Shown here: positions 8,595 to 18,027 of the stretch, one piece after another | How the letters are laid out: every line of letters begins with the position of its first letter | Numbering within the stretch: the stretch's first letter is position 1 | Assembly: GCA_016928525.1 (NCBI GenBank) | Contig: JAFGKO010000386.1 | Location: forward strand, 20,075-84,074 | Reading direction: 5' to 3' | DNA: 64,000 nucleotides | Source of the DNA: Anaerolineales bacterium | Lineage (GTDB): Bacteria; Chloroflexota; Anaerolineae; Anaerolineales; Villigracilaceae | Made by a program: the position numbers and the translations under genes | Notes under the pieces: model-generated | The model's database searches: none | Seen by the model: the letters and a program-made list of their open reading frames with translations, nothing else | Told to the model about the DNA's origin: nothing

Positions 8595-8812
8595 ATCGCA
8601 TCTAAATTCGTTTTTCGGCTGTTTCCTCGAGTTTTTTATGACGCTTTGTCATATTTTTGTTACACTCTGAAATTTTAAGCCCCCAGCCAAAGGCAAATGG
8701 AAATCTTTGGCAAAGAGGAACTGGGAAAACTGAGTCAACTCCAACAAAAATCGCTTCAGATAACGCCATTTTCTCAATATTGGGCGGTTTCGAATGCCAA
8801 ATTAGATGCGAT
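8595..8812. other. Non-coding gap with an 11-bp inverted repeat at its flanks
   Basis: The stretch between the small gene (start 8411) and the molybdenum hydroxylase stop (8842) holds the hairpin at 8477 and this 218-bp piece bounded by ATCGCATCTAA (8595-8605) and TTAGATGCGAT (8802-8812). With one mismatch the arms extend to 14 bases. It could be a small non-autonomous insertion, but no target duplication was found. I see no credible gene in it. Confidence 0.35.
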
Positions 8813-8841
8813 TGCCCTAGCTCCACCTGCAGTTTGGTTCT

Positions 8842-10848
8842 TTATGCCTTCAAATCCTCCGGGCGGATAGGAATATGCCGCACGCGCTTGCCCGTGGCCG
8901 CATAGACGGCATTCGCCACCGCCGGGGCAATCGGCGGGACGCCCATCTCGCCGATACCGGTCGGGCGTTCGTCGCTGTCGATGAGGTAGACTTCGACAAC
9001 CGGCATTTCGTCCATGCGTAAGATCGGGTAATTATTGAAATTGCTCTGCTGGATGCGGCCATTCTCAAGCGTGGCTTCGGCCTTGAGAGCAGCAGTCAAG
9101 CCAAAGACAATGCCGCCCTCCATTTGCGCAGCGATGTTGTCCGGGTTGACCACCTTCCCGCAGTCCACAGCACAGACCACACGCTGCACACGCACCTTTC
9201 CGCTCTTATCCACAGAAATTTCCGCTACCTGCGCCACATGCGTCACACCAAAGGTGGCATGGTAGGCCAATCCGCGCCCCCAACCGGCTGGCAACGGATC
9301 GCCCCAGTTTGCTTTCTCAGTCACCAGCTTGATCACATCTGCAGCGCGACCTTTGTACAATTCCAGGCGTAAATCGAGCGGGTCACGCCCTAAGGCCACT
9401 GTCATTTCGTCAATGAGACATTGGGTAGCGTAAGCAATGTCGAATTCGCCGACCGAGCGCCAGGATCCAGTGGGAACGCCTGAACCGCCCTTTGAATCGA
9501 GGCGCGGCAATTTGGTGGGTGACAAGCGAGCGCTGGCATACTGAATGCTCATGCCATGATAATAATCATGTTGAAGATCATCATCGCGCGTCCAAAAGAC
9601 CTGCACAGGCGCGTTGATAGCCTGTGAAACCCGGGCCGCTTCTACCCCGTAATCGCTTTGCAGACGCCGGCCAAACCCACCACCCATCAACGTGACATGC
9701 ACAGTGATATTTTTCTGCGAAATCCCCAGTGCTGCGCTGACATCGCGTTGCACTTTTTGCGGGTCCTGTGTAGGCGCCCAGACTTCACACACATCATCAT
9801 ACACGTAGGCTGTGCAATTCATCGGTTCCATCGTGGCATGCGCCTCATAAGGTATTTCATAAACCGCATCGATCTCGTTTTTTCCAAGCGAACCGGGTTT
9901 AGGCAAAGCCTCTAAAGCCGCAGTTCGCAACCCTTCACTGCTCAGATCAGCCTTATTGCCTTCATTCCAGGTGACATTCAACGCGCTTCGACCACGAATA
10001 GCAGCCCAGGTATTCTCTGCCACAACGACAACGCTGCCATCCAATTCCATAATCTGGCGGACACCGGGCACGGCCAATGCTGCAGCCTCGTCATAGCTGG
10101 CAAAGCCGCCCCCAAAAACGGGGCAGCGAGCGATTACAGCAAAGGACATGTCCGGCAAGCGCACATCTACCCCGTAAATAGCCTTGCCAGTTATGATATC
10201 GGGCGTATCCCAATGACCAATGCCCATCCCAACGATACGCAAATGCAATGGCTCCTTGACATCCACTCTCCAGGGTACCTTCAGACTGGCGGCAGCTTCG
10301 ACCAGATCACCATATGCTATTTTCTGCTGTCCATCGGGGTGGATGACGTGCCCCGCTTCGGTCTGACATCGGTCTGCTTTCACGCCCCAGACCTGAGCCG
10401 CAGCCTCCACCAGCATCTGCCGCGCCGCAGCCCCCGCCTTCCGCATGTCATCGTAGTACGAGGAAATACTACGGCTGCCCCCCGTCGACTGGTCGCCATA
10501 GCGCGAGTCAGCAGGAGCCTGCTCTATGCGAACATTCTCCCACTCAATATCCAGTTCATCGGCGACCAGCATCGCCAGGGCGGTGCGAATGCCCTGTCCC
10601 ATCTCGGAGCGGAAGACGATCACGGTTAGGATTCCATTGTTATCAAGTCGAAGATAAATGTTGGGTTCCCAATCGAAAGGCGGACGAGGCGCAGGTGTGC
10701 CATCCGTCGGAGTAACAAGGGCAATTGTGGGCGTGGCAGATGCGGGAGCACATGCGTCCAGATAGATAGCCAATACCAGGCTGGCGCCCGTCGTGCCGGC
10801 CAGCTTGAGAAAGTCCCGCCGGGAGAGTTGGAGACGTCTCGTATTCAT
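8842..10848 (-). CDS. Xanthine dehydrogenase-family molybdopterin-binding large subunit, Tat-exported (isoquinoline oxidoreductase IorB-like)
   Basis: The catalytic subunit of a molybdenum hydroxylase, 668 residues from the ATG at 10848 (MNTRRLQLSRRDFLKLAG). SRRDFLK plus a hydrophobic stretch ending in ACAPAS is a Tat signal, so the folded enzyme is exported. Cofactor motifs: GQGIRTALAMLVADEL, MGGGFGRRLQSDYG (molybdopterin loop), VCAVDCGKVVNPD and GIGEMGVPPIAPAVANAV, whose Glu (GEMG) matches the catalytic base of the family. The gene begins 1 base after the small-subunit stop (TGAGATG). No middle FAD subunit is present. The substrate is unknown: an N-heterocycle or aldehyde by family analogy. 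A longer open frame upstream (to 10947) overlaps the small subunit and is not used. Confidence 0.92.
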   Translation of the reverse strand: MNTRRLQLSRRDFLKLAGTTGASLVLAIYLDACAPASATPTIALVTPTDGTPAPRPPFDWEPNIYLRLDNNGILTVIVFRSEMGQGIRTALAMLVADELDIEWENVRIEQAPADSRYGDQSTGGSRSISSYYDDMRKAGAAARQMLVEAAAQVWGVKADRCQTEAGHVIHPDGQQKIAYGDLVEAAASLKVPWRVDVKEPLHLRIVGMGIGHWDTPDIITGKAIYGVDVRLPDMSFAVIARCPVFGGGFASYDEAAALAVPGVRQIMELDGSVVVVAENTWAAIRGRSALNVTWNEGNKADLSSEGLRTAALEALPKPGSLGKNEIDAVYEIPYEAHATMEPMNCTAYVYDDVCEVWAPTQDPQKVQRDVSAALGISQKNITVHVTLMGGGFGRRLQSDYGVEAARVSQAINAPVQVFWTRDDDLQHDYYHGMSIQYASARLSPTKLPRLDSKGGSGVPTGSWRSVGEFDIAYATQCLIDEMTVALGRDPLDLRLELYKGRAADVIKLVTEKANWGDPLPAGWGRGLAYHATFGVTHVAQVAEISVDKSGKVRVQRVVCAVDCGKVVNPDNIAAQMEGGIVFGLTAALKAEATLENGRIQQSNFNNYPILRMDEMPVVEVYLIDSDERPTGIGEMGVPPIAPAVANAVYAATGKRVRHIPIRPEDLKA

Positions 10849-10849
10849 C

Positions 10850-11308
10850 TCAAGCCTCCTGCGCCGCGCGATGGATGGCTGCCCGAACCCGCTGGTAAGT
10901 TCCGCAACGACACAGCACGTTCGCCATGGCGGCATCGATATCCTCATCGCTTGGATGCGGATTCTTCTCCAGCAGGGCGGCAGCGTTCATGAGCTGGCCG
11001 GGCTGGCAGTACCCGCACTGCGTGACGCGCTCCGCCTGCCAGGCTTTTTGCAGCGGATGATCGCCATTTTCAGATAGGCCTTCGATAGTTGTGACCGATT
11101 TCCCGGCCACAGCGGAAAGCGGCGTAACACACGAACGAGTCGGCTCGCCTTCAACCAACACAGTACAGGATCCACACAAACCCGCACCGCAACTGTATTT
11201 CGTGCCGGTCAAGCCCAGCAGATCGCGCAAAGCCCACAGCAGGGGCATCTGTGCATCGGCCTCCAGGTTATATGGCTGGCCGTTGATTTGCAATTCAATA
11301 GGTGGCAT
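10850..11308 (-). CDS. (2Fe-2S)-binding small subunit of the molybdenum hydroxylase (IorA-like)
   Basis: A 152-residue electron-transfer subunit carrying two [2Fe-2S] clusters. The N-terminal plant-ferredoxin-type cluster is ligated by CGAGLCGSC plus a later Cys (TRSCVTP). The C-terminal helical cluster is ligated by CGYCQPGQ and CRCGTY. The start [11 protein letters not shown] at 11308 is chosen because AAGGGAA lies just upstream; an ATG at 11332 would add eight residues. It has no signal peptide, as expected if it is carried out by the Tat signal of the large subunit. First gene of a two-gene leftward operon, divergent from the toxin-antitoxin pair. Confidence 0.93.
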   Translation of the reverse strand: MPPIELQINGQPYNLEADAQMPLLWALRDLLGLTGTKYSCGAGLCGSCTVLVEGEPTRSCVTPLSAVAGKSVTTIEGLSENGDHPLQKAWQAERVTQCGYCQPGQLMNAAALLEKNPHPSDEDIDAAMANVLCRCGTYQRVRAAIHRAAQEA

Positions 11309-11445
11309 TTTGGTTCCCTTCGAAAGGTGCATGTTCTCTTATCTGCACTTAGAGTGCGTCGCGGAGAGAGCAGTTGTTTTTGGACAGCAAAGATGAGTTC
11401 AAATACTGGGTTAATTATACTTTAACCACTGATTCTGCTAAATCA

Positions 11446-11474
11446 TTGCTCTTCACGTATTTACGTGATAAACT
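11446..11474 (+). promoter_or_regulatory. Promoter with embedded operator for the toxin-antitoxin operon
   Basis: TTGCTC (11446-11451), a 17-base spacer and TAAACT (11469-11474). The inverted repeat TCACGTA-TT-TACGTGA (11453-11468) fills almost the whole spacer. Ribbon-helix-helix antitoxins typically repress their own promoters through such sites; that this one does is inferred. Confidence 0.6.
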
Positions 11475-11490
11475 CGTGTTGCGGAGGCAT

Positions 11491-11730
11491 ATGATGGAGA
11501 CCCAAAATATTACGCTTTCCTTACCCAAAAGCGCTTTACGCAAGGTCAAATTGATGGCTGCTAAGCGCAACTCATCCATTTCCCGCTTGGTGACGGATGC
11601 CATAGAAAAAATGTTGGCAGAAGAGACCAATTACGAAGAAGCAAAAAAACGCCAGGTTGCCCTGATGAAAATGGGCTTCGATCTGGGTTGGCAAAAACCT
11701 AAGAGCAGGGACGAACTTCATGAACGATAA
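11491..11730 (+). CDS. VapB-type antitoxin, ribbon-helix-helix
   Basis: A 79-residue antitoxin. The N-terminal NITLSLPKSALRKVKLMAAKRNSSISRLVTDAIEKMLAEE has the beta-strand, helix, turn, helix pattern of CopG/Arc-type DNA-binding proteins. The C-terminal acidic and basic tail (to DELHER) would wrap the toxin. The ATG at 11491 (immediately followed by a second ATG) lies after GCGGAGG; upstream in-frame ATGs lack a ribosome site. The 3' end overlaps the toxin start by 11 bases, as is usual in such pairs. Confidence 0.88.
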   Translation: MMETQNITLSLPKSALRKVKLMAAKRNSSISRLVTDAIEKMLAEETNYEEAKKRQVALMKMGFDLGWQKPKSRDELHER

Positions 11731-12148
11731 TTCAAATTTTCAATTCGTCGATTCCAATATTTTGGTTTATGCCTATGACAACACACAAGGTGATAAACAT
11801 CAAATAGCGATTACATTGCTTGAAAACCTTTGGGCAGCTGGCGTCGGTTGTTTGAGTGTTCAAGTATTACAAGAGTTTTATTACAATATCACCCATAAAT
11901 CCGCTAAACCACTTGCTCCGGCAATGGCTGCGCAAGTTATCGAAGATTTCTCCGACTGGATTATCCATCGCCCGGGTATTCGGGATGTGCTGGCAGCCAT
12001 TGAATTACTACAACGCCATAATATCTCCTTTTGGGATGCAATGATCCTGCGATCTGCCCAGCAATGCAACTGTAGCAGGCTATTGACCGAAGATCTTTCA
12101 AATGGTCAAAGGTACGAAAATGTGACCGTCATCAACCCGTTTGCATGA
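11720..12148 (+). CDS. VapC-type PIN-domain toxin
   Basis: A 142-residue PIN-domain ribonuclease; VapC toxins cut RNA, often initiator tRNA or rRNA, when the antitoxin is lost. The acidic Mg-binding residues are visible: FVDSNILVYAYD near the N-terminus, a mid-protein Glu in SVQVLQEFYY, FWDAMI, and the late LLTEDLSNGQ. It ends in the ATGA overlap with the next gene at 12145, so it may be co-transcribed into the DUF2723 gene. The AT-richer composition of the pair compared with the following gene suggests acquisition. Confidence 0.88.
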   Translation: MNDNSNFQFVDSNILVYAYDNTQGDKHQIAITLLENLWAAGVGCLSVQVLQEFYYNITHKSAKPLAPAMAAQVIEDFSDWIIHRPGIRDVLAAIELLQRHNISFWDAMILRSAQQCNCSRLLTEDLSNGQRYENVTVINPFA

Positions 12149-13746
12149 CCCTAAGCACATCGTTTTCCATGTCTGAAACGCAAAAGCATTTATTCCCCAT
12201 CTCCCGCCTCGACATCCTCTTCGCCTTCATCATCGGCGCCCTGAGCCTGGCGCTCTACGTCCGTACGCTGGCACCGTCCTTACTGTATGGGGACATCGCC
12301 GAGTTCCAGACGCTCTCCTACACACTGGGGATGACACACGCCAGCGGCTACCCCACGCAGATCATCTTCGGCAAGCTGTTCACTTTCCTGCCGTTCGGGG
12401 ACATCGCCTATCGCGTCAACCTGATGTCGGCCTTCTTCGGCGCGCTGGCTGTCGCGAACGTCTACCTGATCGTGCGCCTGATAGGCGGCTGGCGAGCGGC
12501 GGGGCTGCTGGCCTCCTTCGCGCTGACGACCAGCGTTTTCTTCTGGCGGCGGACGATCGTCGCCGAATCGTACGGGCCGGCCGCCGGGATGCTGTCCATC
12601 GTGTGGCTATCTGCCCTGCTCTGGCGGCGCACGGACCAATGGGGCTGGCTCACCCTGGCCGGGCTGGCGGGCGGACTGAGCCTGGGTATCCATAGCACGG
12701 TCATCATGACGGGCGCATCGGTCCTGGTCTACATGCTTTTGACGGCGCGCAAACGGTCCGCGTGGATTAGCGCCGCCGCGGGCACAGTCCTTGGGCTGGT
12801 ATTGACTTTTGCTTTCTTTATGTATCTCGACTACAATGACCCGCCCTCCAGCGTCTACAACACCACCTATCGCACCAACCTGAGCGAATTTGGCTTGAGT
12901 CCCGATGAATTCGATTCTCCTATCGACCGCCTGCTGGAAATCTTCCCGGCGCAGAGCTTCTGGACGTTCTATTTCAGCGCCCCGCCCGAAGAGATAAATC
13001 GGCGGATTTTGGAATACTGCGACTCGTTCCCACTCTGGCAGGCGATCGGCATCATGGTAGGAGCTTTGGCGCTCTTTGTGATCTTTAAAGATAATCAATG
13101 GCGCTGGCGTGAAGGACTGTATCCGTTGATCGCGTTCGCCTTGATCTGGGTCTTTGCGGTCTCGGTGGAATTTTCGGTCTACCAGGAATTCTACGTACCT
13201 GTGGCGATCATCGTGCACGTCTGGCTGGGGATGGGCGCCAGCGTCCTGCTTGATAGCGTGGAATGGCCGCTTAAGCGCTGGCAGGTCATCGGTCCGGAAC
13301 GAAGCGGGCTTCTCGTCAGCCTGCTGGGATTGGCCCTGGTCACGCTGTCTGCATGGAACGCGCGCAGCGACTTACGTCTGGCTGTCACAGAAGGCACGAC
13401 TACCTTCATCCAGGAAGAAAAAATCTACCCGCGCGACCCTGAGCGCGCTACGAAGGAAGGCCAGCGCATTTTGGGCCAGGTGGAAGATAATGCCATCCTG
13501 TTCGCCAACTGGGACCGGCTGTACTCCTACGTGTACACCGCTCACATCCTGGAGGGCCGCACAGGGATTGCGCTGCACCAGGTGCTTGCGCCGCCGGGGC
13601 CTGGATCGACCATGAAGGCTTATATCGACGCCAATATTGAGGCGCGCCCGGTCTACTTCACCCTGGATGTGCCTGGGCTGGAAGCCTACTACAATATCGA
13701 ACAGATTGAGCCCCAACTTTTCCGTCTCACCAAAAAGGGACCATGA
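12145..13746 (+). CDS. DUF2723 membrane protein (mannosyltransferase-like)
   Basis: A 533-residue integral membrane protein. After an N-terminal helix comes the family motif region SLLYGDIAEFQTLSYTLGMTHASGYPTQIIFGKLF, with the Asp-Ile-Ala-Glu and His-Pro-like pattern typical of DUF2723 and GT-C glycosyltransferases; Asp and Glu there are the expected catalytic residues in the external loop. Around ten hydrophobic helices follow, then a soluble C-terminal part. It probably transfers a sugar from a lipid carrier to proteins or glycans outside the cell, but substrates are unknown. An alternative start is the in-frame ATG of MSETQKH a few codons on. It overlaps the toxin stop and the recJ start by 4 bases each. 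Confidence 0.85.
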   Translation: MTLSTSFSMSETQKHLFPISRLDILFAFIIGALSLALYVRTLAPSLLYGDIAEFQTLSYTLGMTHASGYPTQIIFGKLFTFLPFGDIAYRVNLMSAFFGALAVANVYLIVRLIGGWRAAGLLASFALTTSVFFWRRTIVAESYGPAAGMLSIVWLSALLWRRTDQWGWLTLAGLAGGLSLGIHSTVIMTGASVLVYMLLTARKRSAWISAAAGTVLGLVLTFAFFMYLDYNDPPSSVYNTTYRTNLSEFGLSPDEFDSPIDRLLEIFPAQSFWTFYFSAPPEEINRRILEYCDSFPLWQAIGIMVGALALFVIFKDNQWRWREGLYPLIAFALIWVFAVSVEFSVYQEFYVPVAIIVHVWLGMGASVLLDSVEWPLKRWQVIGPERSGLLVSLLGLALVTLSAWNARSDLRLAVTEGTTTFIQEEKIYPRDPERATKEGQRILGQVEDNAILFANWDRLYSYVYTAHILEGRTGIALHQVLAPPGPGSTMKAYIDANIEARPVYFTLDVPGLEAYYNIEQIEPQLFRLTKKGP

Positions 13747-15467
13747 CCCACACCAAAGTCCCCAGCATGGGGAAACGCTGGCTGATTCCCCCCGTTATCA
13801 CCCCCGAGGCCGATAGCATGCTACAGGCCTTCCCGCCTGTGCTGCGGCAAATCCTGTTCAACCGTGGATACGCAACCGATGCCGAGGCGCGCGCTTTTCT
13901 GAAGGCCGAACCCAATTTCGACACCGACCCCTTTCAAATGACCGATATGCAGGCCGCGGTCGAGCGCATCCGTTATGCATTAGAGCGTAACGAACCGGTC
14001 GCCATCTACGGCGATTACGACGTGGACGGCGTCACATCCACCGCGCTGTTGGTGGATGTGCTGAACGCCCTTGGCGGGGAAGCCCGCGGCTATATTCCCA
14101 ATCGATTCGACGAGGGCTATGGCCTGAACAACGAGGCCTTGTCCCAACTAAAGGACGACGGCGTCAAACTGGTCATCACAGTGGATTGCGGCATCCGCTC
14201 TCCGGACGAAACGCTGCATGCCCGGACCATCGGCCTGGATCTCATTATCACCGACCATCACCACCCCTCGGAAGGTCCCCTTCCCCCTGCCCTGGCCGTC
14301 ATCAATCCTAAACAACCAGGGGACGTCTACCCTGATAAAGACCTGGCGGGTGTGGGGATCGCCTACAAACTGGCGGAAGCGTTGGTTCAGAGACTTGGGA
14401 CCTTAGTCGTTAGACTGGAGAGTCTGTTAGATTTAGTCGCCTTGGGGACAGTTGCGGATTTGGCTCCTCTGGTAGGCGAGAACCGCTTTCTCGTCCGCAG
14501 GGGATTGCGCCAGATGCGCGAAACGACCCGGCAAGGGCTTTTCTCATTGGCTGCTGTCTCTGAATTGAACCTCGCGAAAATCAATGCCACCGACATCGGT
14601 TTCCGGCTCGGACCGCGCCTGAATGCAGCCGGTCGGTTAGACGAAGCACTTGCAGCCTACGAATTGCTGACTACCAAAGACGTCTTTCGCGCCGGGCAAT
14701 TGGCCCAGCAACTGGACGTGCAGAACCGCGAACGGCAGCGCATCACACGTGAAATGCAGGCGCAAGCCGAAGCGCTGGCCCTGGCCGATGAAACCGACGC
14801 TTTCCTGCTCTTCGCCGCGCATGAAGATTTCAACGCGGGCGTGGTCGGGCTGGCCGCTTCGCGCCTGACGGAAATCTACTACCGACCGTCCATCGTGGCC
14901 CACATCGACACTGAAACTACGCGCGGCTCGTGTCGTTCCATCCCCGAGTTCCACATCACCGATGCGCTCGACCAATGCGCGGATATCCTCGTCCGGCACG
15001 GTGGTCACGCCGCCGCGGCTGGGTTCACCGTCGAGAACAGCAAGTTGAACGAACTGGTTTCGCGCTTGAAAGCCATCGCAAAAGAGCAACTCAGCCAGCA
15101 GGATTTGCGTCCTACGTTGACCGCAGATGCCGAAATCCCGCTTACCGAAGTGCGACCTGACCTGCTCGATAATCTCAAATACCTGGAACCGACCGGCTAC
15201 GGCAACCCCGACGCGGTCTTTGTGGCACGGGATGTAAGGGTAAAGTCCGCGCGTACCGTCGGTGCAGAAGGCAAGCATTTGAAAATGACGCTCGAAGATG
15301 AGAGCAGTATGACCCACGACGCAATTGGCTTCCGCCTCGGGCAGCTCCAGCCGGAATTGCCTGAGCGCGTGGATCTGATGTTCACCTACGAGATCAACGA
15401 GTTCAACGGGCGGGTGAACTATCAGTTGAATTTGAAGGATGTGAAAGCAGCGGGGGTTCCGGATTAA
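13743..15467 (+). CDS. recJ: Single-stranded-DNA-specific exonuclease RecJ
   Basis: Degrades single-stranded DNA 5' to 3' in recombination and mismatch repair, using two metal ions. 574 residues, the usual length. The DHH phosphoesterase motifs are clear: YGDYDVDGVTSTALL (Asp91, Asp93, Asp95), VDCGIRS and TDHHHPSEG, then the DHHA1 domain with GHAAAAGFTV near residue 425 and a C-terminal OB-like part. The start overlaps the DUF2723 stop by 4 bases. A hairpin terminator follows. Confidence 0.97.
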   Translation: MTHTKVPSMGKRWLIPPVITPEADSMLQAFPPVLRQILFNRGYATDAEARAFLKAEPNFDTDPFQMTDMQAAVERIRYALERNEPVAIYGDYDVDGVTSTALLVDVLNALGGEARGYIPNRFDEGYGLNNEALSQLKDDGVKLVITVDCGIRSPDETLHARTIGLDLIITDHHHPSEGPLPPALAVINPKQPGDVYPDKDLAGVGIAYKLAEALVQRLGTLVVRLESLLDLVALGTVADLAPLVGENRFLVRRGLRQMRETTRQGLFSLAAVSELNLAKINATDIGFRLGPRLNAAGRLDEALAAYELLTTKDVFRAGQLAQQLDVQNRERQRITREMQAQAEALALADETDAFLLFAAHEDFNAGVVGLAASRLTEIYYRPSIVAHIDTETTRGSCRSIPEFHITDALDQCADILVRHGGHAAAAGFTVENSKLNELVSRLKAIAKEQLSQQDLRPTLTADAEIPLTEVRPDLLDNLKYLEPTGYGNPDAVFVARDVRVKSARTVGAEGKHLKMTLEDESSMTHDAIGFRLGQLQPELPERVDLMFTYEINEFNGRVNYQLNLKDVKAAGVPD

Positions 15468-15473
15468 CTCTCG

Positions 15474-15507
15474 AACCTGACAGGTTTCCAAAACCGGTCA
15501 GGTTTTT
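15474..15507 (+). terminator. Hairpin terminator after recJ (AACCTGAC repeat)
   Basis: Arms AACCTGAC and GTCAGGTT with an inner pair GGTTT/AAACC and a 3-base loop, followed by a T-run. Short AACCTGACAGG-type palindromes are common dispersed repeats in bacteria, so it may be a repeat used as a terminator. Confidence 0.65.
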
Positions 15508-15510
15508 GCC

Positions 15511-16629
15511 TCATGGTCCCCACCTGGGCTGGTAATCGCAATAGTCGTTGTTCGTCAGGCGGCGCAGGTCGCTGCCGTCCGTGCGGATGATGTAAATCTC
15601 GCAGCCGTGGTCATCACCATAGTTATCGAAATAGGCGGTGAAGGCCACCCACTTGCTATCCGGGGAAAAACTCGGTCCCTGGCTGTTGCCGCCGGCCGGG
15701 GTTAGCTGCCGCGCCCCGGAACCGTCGGCGTTCATGATGTACAGCTCGCGATGCCAGGATTCCCCAGAATAGGTGACAATGTACTGTCCATCCGGCGACC
15801 AGTCGCTGCGCCCGCGGATGGCTGGCAGGTTGCTGACCTGGCGTAAATTTTTCCCGTCGTCCCTCATCATAAATAATTGAACCGGACCATTCCTGGCTGA
15901 TGCAAATAGGATTTGTTTGCCATCCGGCGACCAGGTCGGATCCCAACCCTCGACAAACGGGATATTGTTTGGATTGTTCCCGTTCTTTTCCATGGTCACA
16001 ATCTGGTATTTGCCAGAATTGGGCGCCCAGCGGGTATAGACAATATGCTGACCATCGGGAGAATACTCCGGGGCGGTTAAAACGCCGTCGCGGTTCGTCA
16101 GACGGTCTACACTGCCATCTTCAAGGTCATAAGAGTAAATCTCGTATACGTTCTTTTCTCGAAATGCGGAGTACAGCACCCTACGCCCATCCGGTGACAA
16201 AGACGGATAAAAGTGACGGATGTTATCTTCGCTTGTCAGGCGGCGGTAGCCTGTCCCGTCCGCGTTCATGATGCAGATTTGTTCCGCAGCTTGATATTTA
16301 TAAATCTGGCAGGTAAAGACGATGTGACCGGTAGGCCCGTCCTGCGCGGAGATGGTGGGCACACCCGTTGCGCCAACTGATGAGGGGGCAGGTTCTACGG
16401 GGGGTTCTGAAAAATTGAAGGCAGAAGTCGCTGTCGGTATAACCGGCGCGGGAGAGAACGCCGAAACAGGGGTGGAAGCTGACAGCGTGGCAAACAGGTC
16501 GATGGTCGGGGGAGAAGCGGGCGAAACCATCCGTCCCAGACCTGAAACCAGAAAAACAACTAATAACAAAAAGCCGCAGAAAAAGACCAGTCCTGCGGCG
16601 ATCCAGAGAGTGCGGTTGTTCGTGGTCAT
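15511..16629 (-). CDS. Membrane-anchored TolB-like beta-propeller protein
   Basis: A 372-residue protein, anchored by a hydrophobic segment at residues 9-31, then a Pro/Ser/Thr-rich linker, then a beta-propeller. Five or more blades with the motif SPDGxx are visible (SPDGRRVLYSAF, SPDGQHIVYTRW, SPDGKQILFASA, SPDGQYIVTYSG, SPDSKWVAFTAY), the PD40 pattern of TolB. The propeller is extracytoplasmic and may bind a protein or peptide. It starts 14 bases downstream of the hypD stop on the same strand, so it may sit at the end of the hyp operon, although a role in hydrogenase maturation is not indicated. Confidence 0.88.
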   Translation of the reverse strand: MTTNNRTLWIAAGLVFFCGFLLLVVFLVSGLGRMVSPASPPTIDLFATLSASTPVSAFSPAPVIPTATSAFNFSEPPVEPAPSSVGATGVPTISAQDGPTGHIVFTCQIYKYQAAEQICIMNADGTGYRRLTSEDNIRHFYPSLSPDGRRVLYSAFREKNVYEIYSYDLEDGSVDRLTNRDGVLTAPEYSPDGQHIVYTRWAPNSGKYQIVTMEKNGNNPNNIPFVEGWDPTWSPDGKQILFASARNGPVQLFMMRDDGKNLRQVSNLPAIRGRSDWSPDGQYIVTYSGESWHRELYIMNADGSGARQLTPAGGNSQGPSFSPDSKWVAFTAYFDNYGDDHGCEIYIIRTDGSDLRRLTNNDYCDYQPRWGP

Positions 16630-16643
16630 TCGCTAATAGCCTT

Positions 16644-17744
16644 TCAGCCACCTTCGATTGTAACCCGTCCGTAGCGATAATAGGCGGCGCAAGCACCCTC
16701 GGAGGAAACCATGGTTGCGCCAAGCGGATGTTCAGGCGTGCATTTGCCTCCAAACGCCGAGCACTCATGCGGCTTCTTGAGGCCTTGCAGGATTTGACCG
16801 GCAATGCACAACGGCGATTCTTCCGCCGTGATGGTCTCGACTTGGAAGCGCTTTTCTGCATCGAACGCATCGAACTCGGCCCGGAGCTGCCAGCCGCTCA
16901 TTGGAATGACGCCGATGCCACGCCACTTCCGGTCACATTCTTTGAAAATGGTGTCAATCATCTTCTGGGCAGGCTGGTTGCCTTCGAAGGTGACCGCGCG
17001 CTGGTAGGCATTGAACGCTTCGGCCTTGCCAGCTTCGAGCAAACGGACTGTTTCCAAAATGCCCTGCACGATGTCAAGCGGTTCGAATCCGGTGACCACC
17101 ATCGGTGCCTTGAATTGCTCCACCAACGGCGGGTACTCGTGATAGCCCATCACCGCGCAGACGTGGCCCGCTAGCAGAAAGGCCTGCACGCGATTGGTCG
17201 GTGAGCCCAGAATGGTTGAAACTGCAGGCGGTACGCGTACGTGTGAAACCAGGATCGAATAGTTCGTCAGACCGAGATTCTTGGCCTGCACCACGCTCAT
17301 CACATTGGGCGGCGCGGTGGTTTCGAAGCCAATCGCAAAGAAGACCACCTGCTTATCGGGATTCGTCTTCGCCAGTTTGACCGCGTCCAACGGCGAATAG
17401 ACCACGCGCACATCCCCGCCCTGCGCCTTGACCGAGAACAGATCGCGGGTAGAGCCAGGCACACGCAACATATCGCCATAGGAGCAAAAGATCACGTCCG
17501 GGCGGGAGGCGATCTCCAACGCTTTATCAATCAACTCAAGCGGAGTGACACAGACCGGGCAACCCGGTCCATGTACCAACTCGATTTCCGGCGGCAGCAA
17601 CTGGTCGATACCATGCCGGACAATGGCATGCGTTTGCCCACCGCAAATCTCCATGATGGTCCACGGGCGCGTCACGCTGCGGCGGATCTCTGCGATCACA
17701 CCCTTCACCAGTGCCGCGTCCCGGTACTCAGTGACGTATTTCAT
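16644..17744 (-). CDS. hypD: Hydrogenase maturation factor HypD
   Basis: An iron-sulfur scaffold on which the Fe(CN)2CO group of [NiFe]-hydrogenase is built with HypC. 366 residues, normal. Motifs: [19 protein letters not shown] (the conserved CxxC site) and the C-terminal [4Fe-4S] cysteines in [15 protein letters not shown] and [14 protein letters not shown]. It overlaps the hypC stop by 4 bases (ATGA). Last hyp gene of the cluster; hypE, which supplies the cyanide ligand with HypF, is not next to it. Confidence 0.98.
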   Translation of the reverse strand: MKYVTEYRDAALVKGVIAEIRRSVTRPWTIMEICGGQTHAIVRHGIDQLLPPEIELVHGPGCPVCVTPLELIDKALEIASRPDVIFCSYGDMLRVPGSTRDLFSVKAQGGDVRVVYSPLDAVKLAKTNPDKQVVFFAIGFETTAPPNVMSVVQAKNLGLTNYSILVSHVRVPPAVSTILGSPTNRVQAFLLAGHVCAVMGYHEYPPLVEQFKAPMVVTGFEPLDIVQGILETVRLLEAGKAEAFNAYQRAVTFEGNQPAQKMIDTIFKECDRKWRGIGVIPMSGWQLRAEFDAFDAEKRFQVETITAEESPLCIAGQILQGLKKPHECSAFGGKCTPEHPLGATMVSSEGACAAYYRYGRVTIEGG

Positions 17745-18007
17745 GCAGGTGCAGTCCCAGTTTCAGGGCCAAGTTCTTCCTCAAAATTGGTGATTTGCTT
17801 CAGCAGGTCAAGAGTTTCCATCGCCTCATGCTCGCTCAACAAGCTGATGGCAAACCCGACATGGATGACACAATAATCCCCCACTTTGGCTTCGGGCACA
17901 TAATCCAGGCAGGCTTCGCGGAAAATCCCGCCAAAATCGACCTTGGCCATCTGCAGTCCGTCGCTTTCCTTGATCTCAACAATCTTACCCGGTACAGCTA
18001 AACACAT
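17741..18007 (-). CDS. hypC: Hydrogenase maturation chaperone HypC
   Basis: An 88-residue HypC/HybG-family chaperone. The mature protein starts with the essential Cys: [12 protein letters not shown]. The family signature LAVPG is intact, followed by the beta-barrel with [35 protein letters not shown]. The start at 18007 is chosen because of the MCLAVPG signature and GGAGGT just upstream; the frame extends leftward of it without biological support. It binds HypD and hydrogenase precursors. A dispersed repeat fills the gap to hypF. Confidence 0.97.
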   Translation of the reverse strand: MCLAVPGKIVEIKESDGLQMAKVDFGGIFREACLDYVPEAKVGDYCVIHVGFAISLLSEHEAMETLDLLKQITNFEEELGPETGTAPA

Positions 18008-18027
18008 GGATACCTCCACACAGATTG

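Noticed and set aside
8602..8826. A 74-residue leftward gene inside the non-coding gap
   Set aside because: No ribosome site, no homology pattern, and it overlaps the inverted-repeat-bounded piece.
8439..8841. tRNA or small RNA gene in the gap
   Set aside because: No cloverleaf or T-loop consensus (GTTCGAAT-type) with matching stems could be found.
14384..14450. A further in-frame repeat in recJ (TTAGTCGTTAGACTGGAGAG-like stretch)
   Set aside because: The RecJ protein keeps normal length and motif spacing here (RLESLLDLVALGTVADL), so no insertion is evident.
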